Origin: Pohlia nutans
Taxonomy: Eukaryota > Streptophyta > Bryopsida > Bryales > Mniaceae
Direction: 5' to 3'
Length of the DNA: 64,000 nt
Assembly (NCBI GenBank): GCA_022496805.1
Contig: CM040085.1
Location: 27,867,811-27,931,810 of the forward strand
Shown here piece by piece: positions 60,761-64,000 of this stretch (within the stretch, counting starts at the first letter, position 1; every line of letters begins with the position of its first letter). The notes below the pieces were generated by a model. It was not told where the DNA came from, made no database searches, and saw nothing but the letters and a program-made list of their open reading frames with translations. The position numbers were made by a program, and so were the translations under genes.

Positions 60761-61042
60761 ATACCGTACCAGGAAGGCAGGGTCGGCAGAAAATAATTCC
60801 CCAAAAAAATGCCGAAAAAATAAATAAATTTATCAAGTATTTTGTCGAAATCAACAAAAATGAAGTCAACAAAAATCGTAGACAAAAAACAAAAGAAAAA
60901 GTTTAGCTGCTAGTAAAATTCAATGTTAGTTATTAATAGCCGAATTTTTAATAATTGTTTTTGAAAGTGCCGACCTCCACTTTTTGAACTTTTATTAATT
61001 ATTCGACACAAAAGTGCCGACCCTGCCTTCCTGGTACGGTAT
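60761..61042. mobile_element. MITE with perfect 28-bp TIRs
   Basis: TIR begins ATACCGTACCAGGAAGGCAG and is perfectly repeated inverted at 61015-61042. Short extra copies of TGCCGA lie inside both ends. Length 282 bp, AT-rich core. Flanking TA is possible, so Tc1/mariner affinity is a guess. Confidence 0.85.
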
Positions 61043-61160
61043 CACATTCCAGAATCTGCTATTGTGTGCATGTGCGATTGGACATTTTTTACATGCAAGC
61101 TCTGTACGTTGGTTACAAAGGAGGTGATATAAAAGAATTTTGAGTGTGCGAAATTGGACA

Positions 61161-61968
61161 TTAACCCTTTAGTGCCCAGGTAACCACTAAGTGGTCACTA
61201 GATCACTAGAAAATGAAATTCTGGAAAATTTGTGAACCATCTCAGTACAGTGTCTGAAGTTTAGATGTGTAACTTTTGATTCTGGAGATGATGCAAAAAG
61301 AAAATTTGGAATCCGACTTTCCTAGATATCCAAATACCTATGTACAAAACTCCAAAATACTGCAAATACCTCAAAATACAGCAAATACTTACAAATACAG
61401 CATATGTACTATGTTGTATTTCTAGAGATTGGAAGTTTGTTATCTCGTTTCTCTTTTTGGATTGTGTTCTCTTGTTCATGTTCCATTAGTGTATGTAGTC
61501 TGATCTTGATCACTATACTAACTCCTTTCTTATTTGAACGTATAAATTTTGTTCTAAACCGTACATGGATAAGTCACTTTCACTTATAAAATTCACAATA
61601 ATTATGTATGAGTCTATTCTTGACATGAAAGATTGCAATGAAGAGGTGTTGACACAAGTCATTGCTGAACATCTTCACTTTTATTTTTGAAAATTTAACC
61701 CAAATTCTATTTAACCTTGAAGTCACACACCCCCCGAAATCTCATTTTTGAGTGTGCATTATACGGTTCAAAGATATACTATAATCTTCCAATCCAACGG
61801 TCCGATCTTACCAAGATTTAACTGAGACTTGTTTCATTAAGCTATGCTTACATTCGTACGGTTGGATACTATTAATAGTACCCCTAATTTCAGCAGAGAT
61901 AGATTTAAAGAAACATCACCCAGAAAAAGGTGGTTTCTCCTGAACCACCCTGGGCGGTAATGGGTTAA
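61161..61968. mobile_element. piggyBac-type element, family M (copy 1)
   Basis: 808 bp. Left TTAACCCTTTAGTGCCC with dyad ACCACTAAGTGGT; right, reverse complemented, TTAACCCATTACCGCCC with dyad GGTGGTTC / GAAACCACC. Non-coding. Confidence 0.88.
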
Positions 61969-63376
61969 ATCTTTGAATGCACTAGGAGCTAATGAACTAT
62001 TGATACAGGTGGTTGAAGTAAATTGAGACAACATTGGTACACAATGCAAAACAGCCTCAAGTTCTCACTACCAACTAATGAAAATTGAAAACATGAAAAC
62101 TATATGTTCTTTTGAAAAATGTATGTAGTAGTAACATAGAGTTTCCTGTCGGTTTGAGATGGATGGCATAATAGGAATCAATGACATAATAGGGGTATCA
62201 AAGTGCAAGTGTTTGTCTCAGCTTTTGAAATGAGCTTTTAAGGCAATGACAGAACCCCTACATTTCAATTCACAACTGGTACATAATTGTCCCACAGCAA
62301 ATAGTTAAAATCAAATATAACAAAAAAAATTCGAGGTGTTCATTAAGCTATCCTTTTTTTGTTTTGAAACAAATGATTTTGAACATCCCTAACTCTCCCA
62401 CTTGCCCAAGGCATGTAGGAAGTACACTATTCAGGCATCACAAAAATTCAGTTACTTCCTGGACATGAAAATAGATCATTTTCTGCACAGAAAAACATAA
62501 ATGTAATACACAACTTCCACCTTACATAAAATCTGATGACAATCAGCAAATGTAGTAAACGAATCAACAAGTGTATCAAAAAGACAGACCTTTCAGATTT
62601 TGTAAGCTAGAACTCAAAGAACGTTCGACATCAATAATATCATGCAATAATATCATGACCAGCATTGCATTGGTCAGCCATTAAGAAAACTCCACTTCAA
62701 AAGCAAGCTACCGGTATACGAAAACTCACTACCGATCAAATTGGTTTCTACTGATTAATATTGACTAATCCAAAATCACAACATAATGTCACATACTCTA
62801 AGAACCAAGAAAGCTCTATTGGCTATCATACCTCGAAAAGTTAATTTCACCGCTTTCCAACAGGAAAAGGGAATAGAGATCTAACTAACGCAGCTTCATC
62901 AACGATTCCTTGCAAACTCAGAAACCAATGCAAGAAAAACCTAATGGATCTGTCCCAACGTCGAGCAGGTTAAACAATGACTATAAAGATTAATGACTCA
63001 AAAAATTCCAGCATTATACTCCCAATATGATATCCAGAAAAATCCCAGTTCAAACAAATAGGACTATTCCAAGGTCACAGGAACGGGCTACACTACAATT
63101 GGTGTCGCTCCAACTTTTAGAGATATATTAGGTTTGAATAAAAAATTCCAGGATTCCAAATAAACACAACAGAAACCACACAATTGAATGTGTAACTGGT
63201 CAATTACACAGGTGATGTATTCTTGCAAAGGATACTCAACACCGTTAATTACCGTTAATATCTGTAAAATCCCACAATCGGGGAACACGGCAAAAGGTGT
63301 ACCACTGGGCGCACTGCACCCGGTAAATTACCTTCCATTGCACAGGCATTTGCCGTATATATCAGTGCGCTGACCA
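61969..63376. other. intergenic DNA, nothing recognised
   Basis: No recognisable gene. May be an intron or 5' region of a minus-strand gene starting beyond the right edge. Confidence 0.35.
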
Positions 63377-63970
63377 CAAAACGTAGCAACGACATAAAGA
63401 AACAAACGCCTCATTGACGAAACCCTAAAAACGAAACTCAAACCAATCCAGATGTCCAAAATCGCAAAATGAAGAAAACGGCTAAATGCCTTACTCAAAT
63501 GTTGCGAACATTACTCCAGAGAATAATCTCACACCCACGGGGTCGAGGTACATAAGAAGCGACCTAGGGCTTGCAATTACAAAGCTGCCGGCCAAAGTCC
63601 CAGCCTACAAACGGCGAATCCTCCCCATGATGCTCCAAAACCCTAGAAACGCATAGCACTCACCGAGAAACAAAACGTAGCAACAACATAAAGAAACAAA
63701 CGCCTCGTTGACGAAAATCTAAAATCGAAACTCAGGTTACAAAAACCTCGAGAAAACCAATCCAAATGTCCACAATTGCAAAATGAAGAAAACGGCTTAA
63801 TGCCGTACTCAAATGTTACGAACATTACTCCAGAGAATAATCTCACACCCACGGGGTCGAGTTACATAAGAAGCGCCCCTAGGGTTTGCAATTACAAACT
63901 TGTCCTTCCCTGTAACAGCCTACAACGGCAAATCCTCCCCATGATGCTCCAAAACCCTAAAGCACTCACC
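63377..63970. repeat. tandem duplication, about 294-bp unit, possible gene 5' end
   Basis: Unit 1 about 63377-63664 and unit 2 about 63671-63970 share CAAAACGTAGCAAC, AATGAAGAAAACGGCT, CTCCAGAGAATAATCTCACA, CCCACGGGGTCGAG and CCCCATGATGCTCCAAAACC. Each ends at ACTCACC, which on the minus strand is GGTGAGT, a strong splice donor. Telo-box AAACCCTA is present in both. This suggests a duplicated first intron/5' region of a minus-strand gene that continues past the window. Confidence 0.6.
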
Positions 63971-64000
63971 AAGTCTATTCAGTGGGCATGGAGCGGATGA

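Overview
The window looks like nuclear DNA of a land plant. Three intron-bearing minus-strand genes have plant-type architecture: a PV42-type CBS protein, a plant Gfo/Idh/MocA oxidoreductase and a BRCT protein. Short CCCTAAA-type (telo-box) stretches and Stowaway- and Harbinger-like MITEs point the same way. The richness in piggyBac-type DNA is unusual for a flowering plant, so a bryophyte, lycophyte, fern or other less studied lineage is possible; the sequence alone does not settle the species.

Layout: 3588-6347 (-) is a three-exon PV42-like gene. 10481-15962 is a complete-looking 5.48-kb piggyBac-type transposon with matching terminal repeats, a disrupted transposase and an unrecognised second ORF. 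16024-19139 holds a fold-back repeat, a decayed retroelement ending in an RNase H domain, and a tRNA-like inverted repeat. 23546-28002 (-) is an intact six-exon Gfo/Idh/MocA oxidoreductase (375 aa as spliced here). 39946-45776 (-) is a ten-exon BRCT gene (579 aa as spliced), with an apparent U12-type AT-AC intron. The right edge carries a tandemly duplicated segment that may be the 5' end of another minus-strand gene.

Most of the remaining sequence is a dense population of non-coding elements bounded by TTAA and TIRs of the form TTAACCC-N-TWAA. I delimit about 23 copies in 13 families (A-M). They are nested in each other, several share one TTAA at a junction, and many carry a short dyad about 20-36 bp from the end. 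The dyad position is fixed while the arm sequence changes between families. In three cases one element sits in a TTAA inside the TIR of another. Stowaway/Tc1-like and Harbinger-like MITEs and several fold-back repeats are interspersed.

The host genes appear intact although piggyBac MITEs sit in their introns: one in the PV42-like gene and two in the BRCT gene. The genes are not functionally linked to each other. The system of interest is the piggyBac/MITE community. All splice models are by eye from reading frame, splice signals and family resemblance; no search was run.
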